This document shows positions 1-7,093 of a stretch of 10,803 bases of DNA, in pieces (the first letter of the stretch is position 1; each line of letters starts with the position of its first letter). The stretch is from Thermoanaerobaculaceae bacterium (GTDB taxonomy: Bacteria; Acidobacteriota; Thermoanaerobaculia; Thermoanaerobaculales; Thermoanaerobaculaceae). Made by a program: the position numbers and the translations under genes. The stretch covers positions 1 through 10,803 of the forward strand of contig JALHTD010000141.1 of NCBI GenBank assembly GCA_022865555.1, in the 5' to 3' direction. Below the pieces are notes generated by a model. It had not been told where the DNA came from. It was given only the letters and a program-made list of their open reading frames with translations, and ran no database searches.

Positions 1-297
1 CCACATGCGCCCCACCTGCTCGAGCAGCGAGCGCGCCGCCTGCACGTAGGCATCGTGAATCGCTTTCGACGAGGCGGGGCACTGGGCGCCGTGGTCCGCA
101 CCTTCGACCGAGAGCCCCGTGCGTCCCATCATCTCCGGGATCGTGGTGGCGACGTGCCATGCCAACTCGCCGAGTGTGCGGTCCGCAGGCGTGACGCGCT
201 GGGACAGGGAGGCGTCGGTCAGCGCCGCCAGGACCCTCGTCGTGATCTCGCTCTCGTTCTTCCAGATCGCCTCGAAGTCGGCAACGGTGCGGATCAT
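1..297 (-). CDS. DinB/YfiT-like four-helix protein, N-terminal 99 residues (runs off the window start)
   Basis: The reading frame starts at ATG 297 and is still open at base 1, so the C-terminal part lies outside. The visible 99 residues are helical. They contain T-L-G-E-L-A-W-H-V-A at 41-50, which resembles the first metal-ligand helix of DinB/YfiT-like proteins, with H48 as the probable first histidine ligand. The family adopts a four-helix bundle with a three-histidine metal site and includes thiol transferases, damage-inducible proteins and many members of unknown role. The later histidines are not visible. An in-frame ATG at 303 touches the Shine-Dalgarno sequence directly, so 297 is the better start (GGGAGGAG, 6-nt spacing). 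The gene is divergent from the hydrolase at 404. Family assignment is moderately firm; the substrate is unknown. Confidence 0.72.
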   Translation of the reverse strand, partial: MIRTVADFEAIWKNESEITTRVLAALTDASLSQRVTPADRTLGELAWHVATTIPEMMGRTGLSVEGADHGAQCPASSKAIHDAYVQAARSLLEQVGRMW

Positions 298-303
298 GGG
301 CAT

Positions 304-311
304 CTCCTCCC
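304..311 (-). promoter_or_regulatory. Ribosome binding site that fixes the DinB-like start
   Basis: On the minus strand this reads GGGAGGAG. It lies 6 nt before ATG 297 but directly abuts ATG 303. Normal spacing therefore selects 297. Confidence 0.7.
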
Positions 312-319
312 GTGAGGTG

Positions 320-325
320 ACTGTA
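320..325 (-). promoter_or_regulatory. Candidate -10 element (TACAGT) for the DinB-like gene
   Basis: The minus strand reads GGCTACAGTCAC (317-328), with TACAGT matching the sigma-70 -10 consensus at 4 of 6 positions. It sits 22 nt before ATG 297. No good -35 is visible. The same 12-mer with one change precedes sixA, which raises the probability that it is functional. Confidence 0.4.
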
Positions 326-380
326 GCCCTTTGATGTTTCCTGAGGAAGGCAGCCGGGAACGGGCGAGGGGTCGATCGGC

Positions 381-386
381 TAGGAT
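381..386 (+). promoter_or_regulatory. Candidate -10 element (TAGGAT) for the secreted hydrolase
   Basis: The context GGCTAGGAT lies 17 nt before ATG 404 and matches the -10 consensus at 4 of 6 positions. No recognisable -35 lies about 17 nt upstream. A purine-rich GAGGACGAGG follows immediately before the start codon. The predicted 5' leader is only about ten bases. Confidence 0.35.
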
Positions 387-403
387 GGGTGTGAGGACGA
401 GGC

Positions 404-2083
404 ATGCGGCTACCACACTCCTGCCGTTTCGCAGCGCTGGCGATGATGCTGGCGGCGTTCGTGTCGACCGCCGGCGGGGCGCAGACTTTCTCGACCTCCG
501 TTTCCGCCCCGGACGGCACGCGCCTCGCAACCGACGTGTACCTGCCGATCGGGGCCGGCTGGGGCCCGTGGCCGGTGATCCTCCAGCGCACCCCGTACGG
601 GAAGGAGTCCAACCCCGTCAAGGACTCCTGCCTCCTCTTCAACCTCTGGGGGTACGCCTGTGTTGGCCAGGACGAGCGGGGGAAAGGGGCCTCCGGCGGC
701 CACTACACGGGCTACGCCAACGAGGGTGCCGACGGCCGCGTCACGCTGGAGTGGATCGGCTCACAGTGGTGGTGCGATGGCAACGTGGGGACGTTCGGCG
801 CCTCTGCGCTCGGGATGGCTCAATACGCGCTGTCCCCCGGTGCGCCCCGGGTGCTCAAGTGCATGGTCCCGATCGTAGGCACGGCCGACTTCTACCACGA
901 CGCGGTCTACCAGGGTGGAGCGCTGCGCTACGCCCTGACCCATGGCTGGCTCGACGGCCACGACGCGGTGGACGTCTTCGAGCAGTTGAAGATCCACCGG
1001 CTCTGGGACGCCTGGTGGGAGGGTTTCGCGGTTCTCCCGAAGGTGGGCACGGTCAACGTGCCGGCCCTTCACGTCGGCGGGTGGTACGACATCTTCCTGC
1101 AGGGGACCTTGGACGCGTTCACCTCGTTCCAGCACCGGGGGGGCCCGGGGGCGGTTGGGAGGCAAAAGGTCATCATCGGCCCGTGGACTCACTACGGAAC
1201 CTTCCAGAACAGCGCGGGCCAGCTCTCCTACCCGGCCAACGCGATGTTCGTCACGGACATCTTTCCGATCGTGCACGATTGGTTCGATTTCTGGCTCAAG
1301 GGTGGCAAGCCCGGGGTGGCGCGCTGGCCCAACGTCCGGGTCTACCTGATGGGCGCCGTAGGGGAACCTGGTGCACCGGGCAACACCTGGCTGGAGTTGT
1401 CGGACTGGCCGCCGCCGGCGCCGGTGGTGTCGTTCTACCTGGATGTCGGTCACGGCCTTTCCGGGGCACCGGCGCCGAGGGGCGAGCTGGAGCTCGTGGC
1501 CGACCCCGAGAGCCCCGTGCCCACCGCCGGGGGCCAGGAGCTCAGCAACGAGGCTGGTCCGTACGACCAGCGTGTGATCGAGGCGCGCAGCGACGTCGCG
1601 AGCTTCACGTCGGAGGTTCTGACATCGCCCCTGACCGTGGTCGGGCGCGTGCGCTGCCGGCTGTGGGTCCGCCCCGACACGCCTGATCTTGACCTCGCGG
1701 TACGCCTGACCGACGTCTACCCCGACGGGCGCTCGATGCTGGTGACCGACGGGATCCAGCGTGCCCGCATGCGCTGCGGCGACGACCGCGAGTGCTTCCT
1801 CTCCCCTGGCGTGGCGACGGAGATCGTGGTGGACCTGTGGTCCACCGCCCTGGCCTTTGCCCGGGGCCACCGGATCCGCATCGATGTCTCCGGCTCCAAC
1901 TGGTCCCGTTTCGAGGTCAACCCCAACGACGGGGGCGACCTCGACGGACGGTCGCCGGGCGCGGTGGCGCACCCAGTCCTGCTGGTAGGGCCTTCGCACC
2001 CGTCGCGACTTGAGCTTTCCGTTCTCCGCCCGTCGCCGTTCCCCCGCCGCCGCCTCGGCGAGGCGCCGGTTGCACGCCAGTGA
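404..2083 (+). CDS. Secreted CocE/NonD family (X-Pro dipeptidyl-peptidase type) serine hydrolase
   Basis: This 559-residue protein resembles bacterial cocaine esterase and related acyl-aminopeptidases and ester hydrolases. Residues 1-27 form a signal peptide with cleavage near A-G-G-A-Q, so it probably acts in the periplasm or outside. The alpha/beta hydrolase domain spans about 30-335. The nucleophile motif G-A-S-A-L-G gives S134. D229 in G-G-W-Y-D and H263 in G-P-W-T-H complete the triad, and Y65 in R-T-P-Y-G-K matches the oxyanion-hole tyrosine of CocE. The CocE-like R-G-K-G-A-S-G-G precedes the nucleophile. Residues ~340-540 form the C-terminal jelly-roll domain of X-Pro peptidases (L-T-S-P-L near 406-410, then R-L-T-D-V-Y-P-D-G at 434-442). 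ATG 404 has GAGG just upstream. The natural substrate (ester, amide or peptide) cannot be told from sequence. Confidence 0.93.
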   Translation: MRLPHSCRFAALAMMLAAFVSTAGGAQTFSTSVSAPDGTRLATDVYLPIGAGWGPWPVILQRTPYGKESNPVKDSCLLFNLWGYACVGQDERGKGASGGHYTGYANEGADGRVTLEWIGSQWWCDGNVGTFGASALGMAQYALSPGAPRVLKCMVPIVGTADFYHDAVYQGGALRYALTHGWLDGHDAVDVFEQLKIHRLWDAWWEGFAVLPKVGTVNVPALHVGGWYDIFLQGTLDAFTSFQHRGGPGAVGRQKVIIGPWTHYGTFQNSAGQLSYPANAMFVTDIFPIVHDWFDFWLKGGKPGVARWPNVRVYLMGAVGEPGAPGNTWLELSDWPPPAPVVSFYLDVGHGLSGAPAPRGELELVADPESPVPTAGGQELSNEAGPYDQRVIEARSDVASFTSEVLTSPLTVVGRVRCRLWVRPDTPDLDLAVRLTDVYPDGRSMLVTDGIQRARMRCGDDRECFLSPGVATEIVVDLWSTALAFARGHRIRIDVSGSNWSRFEVNPNDGGDLDGRSPGAVAHPVLLVGPSHPSRLELSVLRPSPFPRRRLGEAPVARQ

Positions 2084-2179
2084 AACATACTCAGTCACCC
2101 AGCGTATGAGACGCAGGGGAATGGTGCGCCCGCCGTGCCCGGACGGGGAGGGCGGGAGCTCCGGTACCCGGGAGGCCCC
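2084..2179. other. Intergenic gap between the hydrolase and the TPR gene
   Basis: This 96-nt stretch lies between two same-strand genes. It holds a weak -10-like CATACT at 2086-2091 without a supporting -35, and no clear terminator hairpin. The TPR gene may have its own weak promoter or be co-transcribed with the hydrolase; the sequence does not decide. Confidence 0.4.
2170..2175 (+). promoter_or_regulatory. Ribosome binding site that fixes the TPR-protein start
   Basis: GGGAGG lies 4 nt before GTG 2180. The alternative in-frame GTG at 2135 has no such site and would place a proline/glycine/arginine-rich stretch before the hydrophobic anchor. Confidence 0.65.
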
Positions 2180-3532
2180 GTGAAGGCCAAGTTTCTCGTT
2201 GCGTTGGGCTTGCTGATGCTGGTGGGAGTTGCGGGCGCGGTCCTGATGTTCTCGGGCCGAAGACCGGAGTGGACCACGGCCTCCCCACAGGCGCGCGCGG
2301 AGTTTGAGAGGGGGCTCGATGCCCTCCAGAAGATCTACTACAACGAGGCGGCCAAGGACTTCGCGAAGGCGGTCGAGTTGGACCCCAACTTTGTGGTTGC
2401 CAAGCGCTTTCTCCTCATGATGAAGGACAGCCCATCAAGCAAGAAGGAGGCGGAGGAGATCATCGGGCAGTTGAAGGGCGCCGACCTCTCCAAGCTGACG
2501 GGCCGTGAGCGCTTCCTGATCACCTACGCGCTTGCCAACCACGACAAGGACCCGGCGAAGGCCCAGAAGATCTTGCAGGACTTTGCGGCCAGCAACCCGA
2601 ACGATCCCTACGCCCTCGACCTCCTGGCCAGCGCGGCCACGGCTCGGCAGGACTGGGCCGAGGCCAGACGACTCCTGACGCGTCTCATCGAGGTGGCACC
2701 CAACCGCGTTGTCGCCTACAACCAACTCGGGTACCTGGAGATGGGGATGGGGCGCTTTGCCGAAGCCGAAAAGCTGTTCGAGACCTACAGGTACATCGCG
2801 CCCGACCAGGCCAACCCCCACGACTCTCTCGGCGAGCTCTTCATCCTGATCGGCAGGTACGACGATGCCAGACGCGAGCTCGAGGACGCTCTTCGGATCA
2901 GGCCGGACTTCTGCGCCTCGTACGAGCACCTTGTGATTCTCGCGCTGGTGGACGGGCGGCCGGAAGAAGCCCAGCAGGCAATGGCTCGCGCCGGGAAGAC
3001 CGGCGGGTGCCCCGAGTACTCGATCAAGGCGATGCGCTGCCGCATCGCGGTGTGGGTGCCGTTCCTGGCCAGCGACTGGCAGGCCCTCTGGAAGGGTGAG
3101 CAGACCGAGTGCACCGAAAAGGATGGGAGGGACCCGGTGCTCAACCTATGGGCGGCACTCGCGACCGGGCGGCGGGCCGACGCCGAGGGCATCGTCACGA
3201 AGATTCGAGACGATGTGGCGAAGATGCCGGCGGGCGCACCCGGGAGGAGGTACGCGGAGGCACTCCTCGCTCACATGGAGGGCGCAATTCTCGTCTCTCA
3301 GGGCCAGGCGGCCGAAGCCGCCGAGCGCTTCCGCTTCGCCGACGAGGGATTCTCCTACCGCGAGATCGGCCCGGGCATCTTCAAGCTCGTCAACCGGGTC
3401 GTCCTGGCACGGGCGCTGCAGGCAGTGGGGTCGCGGGAGCAGGCACAGGCGGTACTGGCCGAGGCGCGCGCCGTCAACGCCAAGTTCGTCGACCGCCTCA
3501 AGGCCCTGACGGTTCCTCTCGCCCCCAGTTGA
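2180..3532 (+). CDS. Membrane-anchored tetratricopeptide repeat (TPR) protein
   Basis: The 450-residue product starts K-A-K-F then a hydrophobic helix (about 5-24), which looks like an uncleaved signal anchor leaving the rest outside the cytoplasm. TPR-type helical pairs follow. One is at about 36-70 (ending A-V-E-L-D-P-N). Three consecutive ones at about 143-175, 177-209 and 211-244 carry the typical A-x-x-x-L-G-x-x-x-x-x-G-R-x-x-E-A pattern and D/A-P boundary turns. Weaker helical repeats continue to about 430. TPRs are protein-binding scaffolds and no catalytic motif is seen. GTG 2180 is chosen for its Shine-Dalgarno site and the basic N-terminus. The gene follows the hydrolase by 96 nt and stops 4 nt from the stop of the convergent gene. 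The partner is unknown. Confidence 0.88.
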   Translation: MKAKFLVALGLLMLVGVAGAVLMFSGRRPEWTTASPQARAEFERGLDALQKIYYNEAAKDFAKAVELDPNFVVAKRFLLMMKDSPSSKKEAEEIIGQLKGADLSKLTGRERFLITYALANHDKDPAKAQKILQDFAASNPNDPYALDLLASAATARQDWAEARRLLTRLIEVAPNRVVAYNQLGYLEMGMGRFAEAEKLFETYRYIAPDQANPHDSLGELFILIGRYDDARRELEDALRIRPDFCASYEHLVILALVDGRPEEAQQAMARAGKTGGCPEYSIKAMRCRIAVWVPFLASDWQALWKGEQTECTEKDGRDPVLNLWAALATGRRADAEGIVTKIRDDVAKMPAGAPGRRYAEALLAHMEGAILVSQGQAAEAAERFRFADEGFSYREIGPGIFKLVNRVVLARALQAVGSREQAQAVLAEARAVNAKFVDRLKALTVPLAPS

Positions 3533-3536
3533 GCCG

Positions 3537-4610
3537 CTACTCGGGGATCAGCGCGTCCACGTAGGTGGGATCGCCGGTGATGTTGTCCGTCACCACGGCG
3601 TACGCGAAGAACCTAGCTCCCGCTGTAGTTGTGCGAACGATGATGTACCCATCGCTCACGAGATCACTGGTGACCTCCTCGAACGCCTTGTCCTTCTGGA
3701 AGAAATCGTATGGCAGAAGGTCGTAGCTCGTCCGGCCTAGGAACACGCCGGTGGCGAGGTAGAACTCGGCCTCGACACGGATCGGGGCGGGGCTTGCGCT
3801 GACGAAGCCCAGGTTGGTCCGGTACCCGGCGGCCAGCGTCGGATCGTGGGAGAGCCCGATCAGTCGGGCGTCCTGGCTGAACCCGATGGCACGGGCGCGG
3901 GGAATGGCGGGCACCGACTGGCCATACGTGCCGGTGGGGAGCTGGTTGTAGGTCCGGCTGGTCAGGATGACGGCACCGTCGATCGGGGTGATGCGGATCG
4001 CCGCCGCGCCCGAGAAGCCGAAGGTATCGAACAGAATATCGTTGTAGCGGGCGCTTAAACCGGGGGTCAGCGTAATGGTCGACTTGAACGGCGAACTGCT
4101 GTTGTTCTGGTCACGGAGGAGCAGGGCGATCACCAAGGTTGCCCGTCTCGTACCGGGGTTGTGGACCTCGAGGTCGGTCCTCCAGTTGACATTGTTGAAA
4201 CCTTTGAGGTGCGCACCCGTCGGCACGTAGATCTCTTGGTCAGCGGTGCTGGAGGTGACCGCGAGCTGGACGCTGCCGCTGACGCTCTGGCCCCCTATGC
4301 TCCCGCTCACGTTGACGGTGAAGACCCCTGGCCCTGCATAGGCGTGCTGGATGGAGTCGCACCCGCCTAGGATGGAGCAACCCACGTTGTACTCGATCTT
4401 CCCGCTCCCTCCGTCCCCGAAGTCGAAGGTCACGCTGTCGCCCACAACCAGTACCTTGGGATCGATGCGAAAGGTCACCGCGATCCCGGCGGGCGCCGGG
4501 TTCATGTCAACAGTGACCGTGAGGGTGGCGGCGGCGGCCGATGCGGCGACTGCCATCGCCAGAGTAAGGCCCACGGCGCAGCAGCGCCGAACTCCTTTCG
4601 GGGTGAGCAT
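3537..4610 (-). CDS. Secreted protein with a PKD-like domain and two copies of a beta-rich 'WRTDL' module
   Basis: This 357-residue protein has a signal peptide at 1-28 (basic start, then an alanine-rich core ending A-S-A-A-A-A). Residues ~30-118 resemble a PKD/Ig-like fold: V-T-F-D-F-G-D-G-G at 60-68 and H-A-Y-A-G-P-G-V-F-T-V at 89-99 match the family's 'W-D-F-G-D-G ... H-x-Y' signature. C78 and C84 may form a disulphide. Residues ~127-357 hold two related modules about 120 residues apart, recognisable by W-R-T-D-L (143-147) and Y-R-T-N-L (263-267). I associate such modules with secreted Acidobacteriota proteins. ATG 4610 has an excellent Shine-Dalgarno (GGAAGGAGG, 4616-4624). The gene looks somewhat less GC-rich than its neighbours. 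A surface or adhesion role is a guess; no enzyme motif is seen. Confidence 0.8.
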   Translation of the reverse strand: MLTPKGVRRCCAVGLTLAMAVAASAAAATLTVTVDMNPAPAGIAVTFRIDPKVLVVGDSVTFDFGDGGSGKIEYNVGCSILGGCDSIQHAYAGPGVFTVNVSGSIGGQSVSGSVQLAVTSSTADQEIYVPTGAHLKGFNNVNWRTDLEVHNPGTRRATLVIALLLRDQNNSSSPFKSTITLTPGLSARYNDILFDTFGFSGAAAIRITPIDGAVILTSRTYNQLPTGTYGQSVPAIPRARAIGFSQDARLIGLSHDPTLAAGYRTNLGFVSASPAPIRVEAEFYLATGVFLGRTSYDLLPYDFFQKDKAFEEVTSDLVSDGYIIVRTTTAGARFFAYAVVTDNITGDPTYVDALIPE

Positions 4611-4697
4611 GCTGTCCTCCTTCCGGTGCCCAGGTGGGGCCCCACGCCCGCTCGCAGGCCGGTGCGTCGAGCAGGCTGCGTGGCGGGCTCACGTTTA

Positions 4698-4703
4698 AGT
4701 ATA
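4698..4703 (-). promoter_or_regulatory. Candidate -10 element (TATACT) for the PKD-like gene
   Basis: The minus strand reads CCGTATACTTAA, a 5-of-6 match to the -10 consensus in one of the few AT-rich spots of this gap. It lies 87 nt before ATG 4610. The -35 zone (around 4721-4726, TCACGT on the minus strand) is poor. Confidence 0.45.
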
Positions 4704-4824
4704 CGGAGGGCGGGCGGTGCACGTGACCGCGAGACTGTGCCGGGGAGGGGAGCCGTGACACAGGTTACATTCCGGGTTCTGGTGTCGACGAACGCGGGCG
4801 CCGCGGGGCCGGTCCTGGCTCGGG
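4704..4824. other. Divergent intergenic region between the PKD-like gene and the ABC exporter
   Basis: This is the core of a roughly 350-nt region without a confident gene (4611-4959). It holds the upstream side of the minus-strand promoter and, further right, a plus-strand -10 candidate and a leader hairpin, both listed separately. I see no RNA gene, strong repeat or additional small gene here. Confidence 0.5.
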
Positions 4825-4830
4825 TATCCT
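4825..4830 (+). promoter_or_regulatory. Candidate -10 element (TATCCT) for the ABC exporter operon
   Basis: The context CGGGTATCCTG matches the -10 consensus at 4 of 6 positions. If it is used, transcription starts around 4837. That excludes the GTG at 4831 as a start codon and leaves ATG 4903 or 4960. No good -35 is visible. Confidence 0.33.
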
Positions 4831-4857
4831 GTGCGCGCAGGGCGGCCAGTGTCGGGC

Positions 4858-4874
4858 AGTCCCGGACGGGGACT
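4858..4874 (+). other. Small hairpin in the leader of the ABC exporter operon
   Basis: AGTCCC (4858-4863) pairs with GGGACT (4869-4874) across a 5-nt loop. It lies between the candidate promoter and the possible starts, and no T-tract follows. It could be a leader structure, but six-base inverted repeats also arise by chance in sequence this GC-rich. Confidence 0.3.
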
Positions 4875-4959
4875 CCGGCGGCAGTCGCCCCGTTTCACCA
4901 CCATGACGACTGAGACGCAGCGGGCGTTTAATGCAGCCGACCGGGGCGAGTTCGACTCC

Positions 4960-5877
4960 ATGGCGGTCCGCTGCGCCGGGCTCGTCAAGCGCTACGAGGA
5001 CGTGGTGGCGGTTGCCGGGATCGAACTTGCAGTGCGACGGGGGGAGTGCTTCGGCCTGCTGGGTCCCAACGGGGCAGGCAAGACCACGACGGTCGAGATC
5101 CTCGAGGGGCTCACCGTGCCGGACGATGGCCTCGTGGAAGTGCTCGGCTGGCGCTGGGGCACCGGCCGCGATCACGACCTGCGCGAGCGGCTGGGTGTGC
5201 AGCTTCAAGAGACGCAGCTCGCCGAGAAGCTCACGGTTGGAGAGACTCTTCGCCTGTTTGCGAGCTTCTTCGCACGTCCGCGGCCGGTCGACGACGTGAT
5301 CGGGATGGTCGGGCTCGAGGACAAGCGGCACGCGCGGGTGGGCAAGCTGTCCGGCGGGCAGAAGCAGCGCCTGGCCCTCGCCTGCGCGCTGGTGAGCGAC
5401 CCGGAGCTGCTGTTCCTGGATGAGCCCACCACGGGCCTCGACCCCCAGGCCCGGCTCAACGTGTGGGAGGTGGTCGAAGCGTTCCGGGGACGCGGCGGAA
5501 CAGTGCTGCTCACCACCCACTCCATGGAGGAGGCGGCTCGACTCTGCGACCGGGTGGCGATCATGGACCACGGCACGATCCTGGCCATGAACCGGCCCAC
5601 CGTCCTGGTGGACTCGCTTGGGGCGGAGCAGATCGTGGAGTTTGAGCTGCAAGGTGAGCTTGATCCCTTGGCGTTGACCGGGCTCCCCGGGGTCAGCGGC
5701 GTGGGCGGGAAGGGGAGCAGCTTCCGGCTGAGCGTGTGCCGGATCGGGGAGGCGATGCCGGCCCTACTGTCGGAGCTGGAGCGACGGGGTCTCACGATCG
5801 AGAGCCTCACCACCCACCAGGCGACGCTGGAGGACGTGTTCGTTCACCTGACCGGGAGGGCACTGCGGGATGAGTGA
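4960..5877 (+). CDS. ABC-2 type exporter, ATP-binding subunit (DrrA/CcmA-like)
   Basis: This 305-residue nucleotide-binding protein should energise the permease encoded next. All ABC ATPase motifs are present: Walker A G-P-N-G-A-G-K-T (35-42), Q-loop near Q81-Q83, signature S-G-G-Q-K (131-135), Walker B L-L-F-L-D-E-P (150-156), D-loop G-L-D-P (159-162) and switch H187 in T-T-H-S-M-E-E. The tail L-E-D-V-F-V-H-L-T-G-R (290-300) is typical of the drug/antibiotic-exporter subgroup. The start is uncertain. ATG 4960 places the conserved domain at residue 2, with only a degenerate GGGGCGAG upstream. ATG 4903 would add 19 residues but has no Shine-Dalgarno. The gene ends 8 nt inside the permease gene, implying translational coupling. 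The exported substrate is unknown. Confidence 0.94.
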   Translation: MAVRCAGLVKRYEDVVAVAGIELAVRRGECFGLLGPNGAGKTTTVEILEGLTVPDDGLVEVLGWRWGTGRDHDLRERLGVQLQETQLAEKLTVGETLRLFASFFARPRPVDDVIGMVGLEDKRHARVGKLSGGQKQRLALACALVSDPELLFLDEPTTGLDPQARLNVWEVVEAFRGRGGTVLLTTHSMEEAARLCDRVAIMDHGTILAMNRPTVLVDSLGAEQIVEFELQGELDPLALTGLPGVSGVGGKGSSFRLSVCRIGEAMPALLSELERRGLTIESLTTHQATLEDVFVHLTGRALRDE

Positions 5878-6973
5878 GACGCGCTGGACGCCTGCTGCCC
5901 GCGGGCCGCGCCGGCCGCACCCGCTGGTGGAGCTGACACGCGCCCGCCTGGTTGAGTTCGTACGAGAGCCGGAAGCGGTGTTCTGGGTGTTCGTGTTCCC
6001 CGTCCTGCTCGCCCTGGCGCTCGGGATCGCGTTCCGGTCCAAGCCCGCGGAGAGGCTGCGTGCGGCGGTCGAGCGCGGCGCACCGGCGCAGGCGCGCATC
6101 CTCGCGATTCTCCGCGCCTCGCCCGACCTCACGGTGGTGGAGCTTTCGGCCGCGGAGGCCGCTCAGGCCCTGCGCACCGGCAAGGTGGACGTGGTCGTCG
6201 AGGGCACGGCGCCGGCCGCCGGCAGCGAGGGCGAGCTGCTGTCCGTGACCTACCGCTACGACACGACCAGGGCGGAGGGGCGGGCGGCACGGCTTGCGGT
6301 GGACGACGCGCTCCAGAGGGCGCTGGGGCGCCCGGACCTGCTCGCGGTCCGAGAGGAGCGGGTGGCGCAGCCGGGGAACCGCTACATCGATTTCCTGATC
6401 CCTGGCCTCGTGGGTCTCAACCTGATGGGCAGCGGGATGTGGGGGCTCGGTTTTGCGGTAGTGCAGGCCCGCGTGCGGAAGCTCCTCAAGCGGTTCGCCG
6501 CAACCCCGATGCGGCGCTCGCACTACCTGCTCTCGTTCATGCTCTCGCGCCTGGTGGGGTTGGTGCTCGAGGTGGCGGTGGTGGTTGGGTTTGGGTGGCT
6601 GCTGTTCGGCGTGGCGGTGCGGGGCTCGCTGGTGGACCTCGCGGTAGTCTCGCTGGTGGGAGCGCTGACCTTTGCCGGGCTTGGCCTGCTGGTGGCGGCC
6701 CGGCCACGCACAATCGAGGGAGTCTCGGGGTGGATGAACCTTGTGCAGCTCCCGATGTGGCTCTTCTCCGGCACGTTCTTCTCCTACGAGCGCTTCCCGG
6801 CCGCGGTGCAGCCAGCGATCCGCGCCCTGCCCTTGACCGCGCTCAACGACGCGCTGCGCGCCGTGATCAACGAAGGCAGCCCCCTTTCCGCATCGTTCCC
6901 CGCGGTTCTGGTGATGGCGTTCTGGGGTATTGGGAGCTTCGCAGTGGCGCTGCGCCTGTTCCGCTGGCAGTAG
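5870..6973 (+). CDS. ABC-2 type exporter, membrane subunit
   Basis: The 367-residue permease partners the upstream ATPase. About six membrane helices are visible: 36-56, then after a soluble extracytoplasmic segment of about 115 residues, 174-196, 219-249, 254-276, 288-308 and 343-364. That order (TM1, large loop, five-helix core) matches the ABC2_membrane_3 group. Family-like landmarks include F-L-I-P-G-L at 175-180, L-K-R-F-A-A-T-P-M at 206-214 in the cytoplasmic loop, and L-P-L-T-A-L-N-D-A-L-R at 320-330. ATG 5870 overlaps the ATPase stop, with GGGAGGG about 10 nt upstream inside the ATPase gene. A single permease gene implies a homodimer. The downstream gene is convergent, so the operon appears to have two genes. 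Drug, lipid or polysaccharide export are all possible. Confidence 0.92.
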   Translation: MSETRWTPAARGPRRPHPLVELTRARLVEFVREPEAVFWVFVFPVLLALALGIAFRSKPAERLRAAVERGAPAQARILAILRASPDLTVVELSAAEAAQALRTGKVDVVVEGTAPAAGSEGELLSVTYRYDTTRAEGRAARLAVDDALQRALGRPDLLAVREERVAQPGNRYIDFLIPGLVGLNLMGSGMWGLGFAVVQARVRKLLKRFAATPMRRSHYLLSFMLSRLVGLVLEVAVVVGFGWLLFGVAVRGSLVDLAVVSLVGALTFAGLGLLVAARPRTIEGVSGWMNLVQLPMWLFSGTFFSYERFPAAVQPAIRALPLTALNDALRAVINEGSPLSASFPAVLVMAFWGIGSFAVALRLFRWQ

Positions 6974-7093
6974 GCCGCCGTCCGAGCGATGCTTGAGCCT
7001 CGCGGAGAGCAGCATCAAGCGGGGTGGCCGTTCCCGGACCTCGAGACCCGAGCCTGCGCCGGCTTGGCACGGCCGGACCGGGCGCTTGCTGGG
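6974..7093. other. Convergent intergenic region between permease and DUF2891 genes
   Basis: This 120-nt spacer lies between two converging genes. A bidirectional terminator would be expected here. The only reasonable candidate is the hairpin at 7059-7076, listed separately. No gene is supported. Confidence 0.4.
7059..7076. terminator. GC-rich hairpin, possible bidirectional terminator
   Basis: CCGGC (7059-7063) pairs with GCCGG (7072-7076), with one further T-G pair and a 6-nt loop. It lies between two convergent stop codons, the right place for a shared terminator. There is no T-tract on either side, so this is weak evidence. Confidence 0.25.

Noticed and set aside
331..1686. A 451-codon plus-strand open frame overlapping the hydrolase gene
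   Set aside because: Its translation is arginine/proline/glycine-rich with no recognisable domain, while the frame at 404-2083 encodes a complete CocE-like enzyme. Long shadow frames are expected at this GC content.
761..2098. A 445-codon minus-strand open frame antisense to the hydrolase
   Set aside because: It is low-complexity and R/V/H-rich, has no family signature and mirrors the codon structure of the sense gene.
5807..7018. A 403-codon minus-strand open frame antisense to the ABC permease
   Set aside because: It is H/R/Q/E-rich with no domain and covers a clear permease gene on the other strand.
6988..7020. Inverted repeats GCTTGA/TCAAGC and GATGC/GCATC after the permease stop, as a terminator
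   Set aside because: The two pairings exclude each other, the loops are long (about 18-19 nt) and no T-tract follows.
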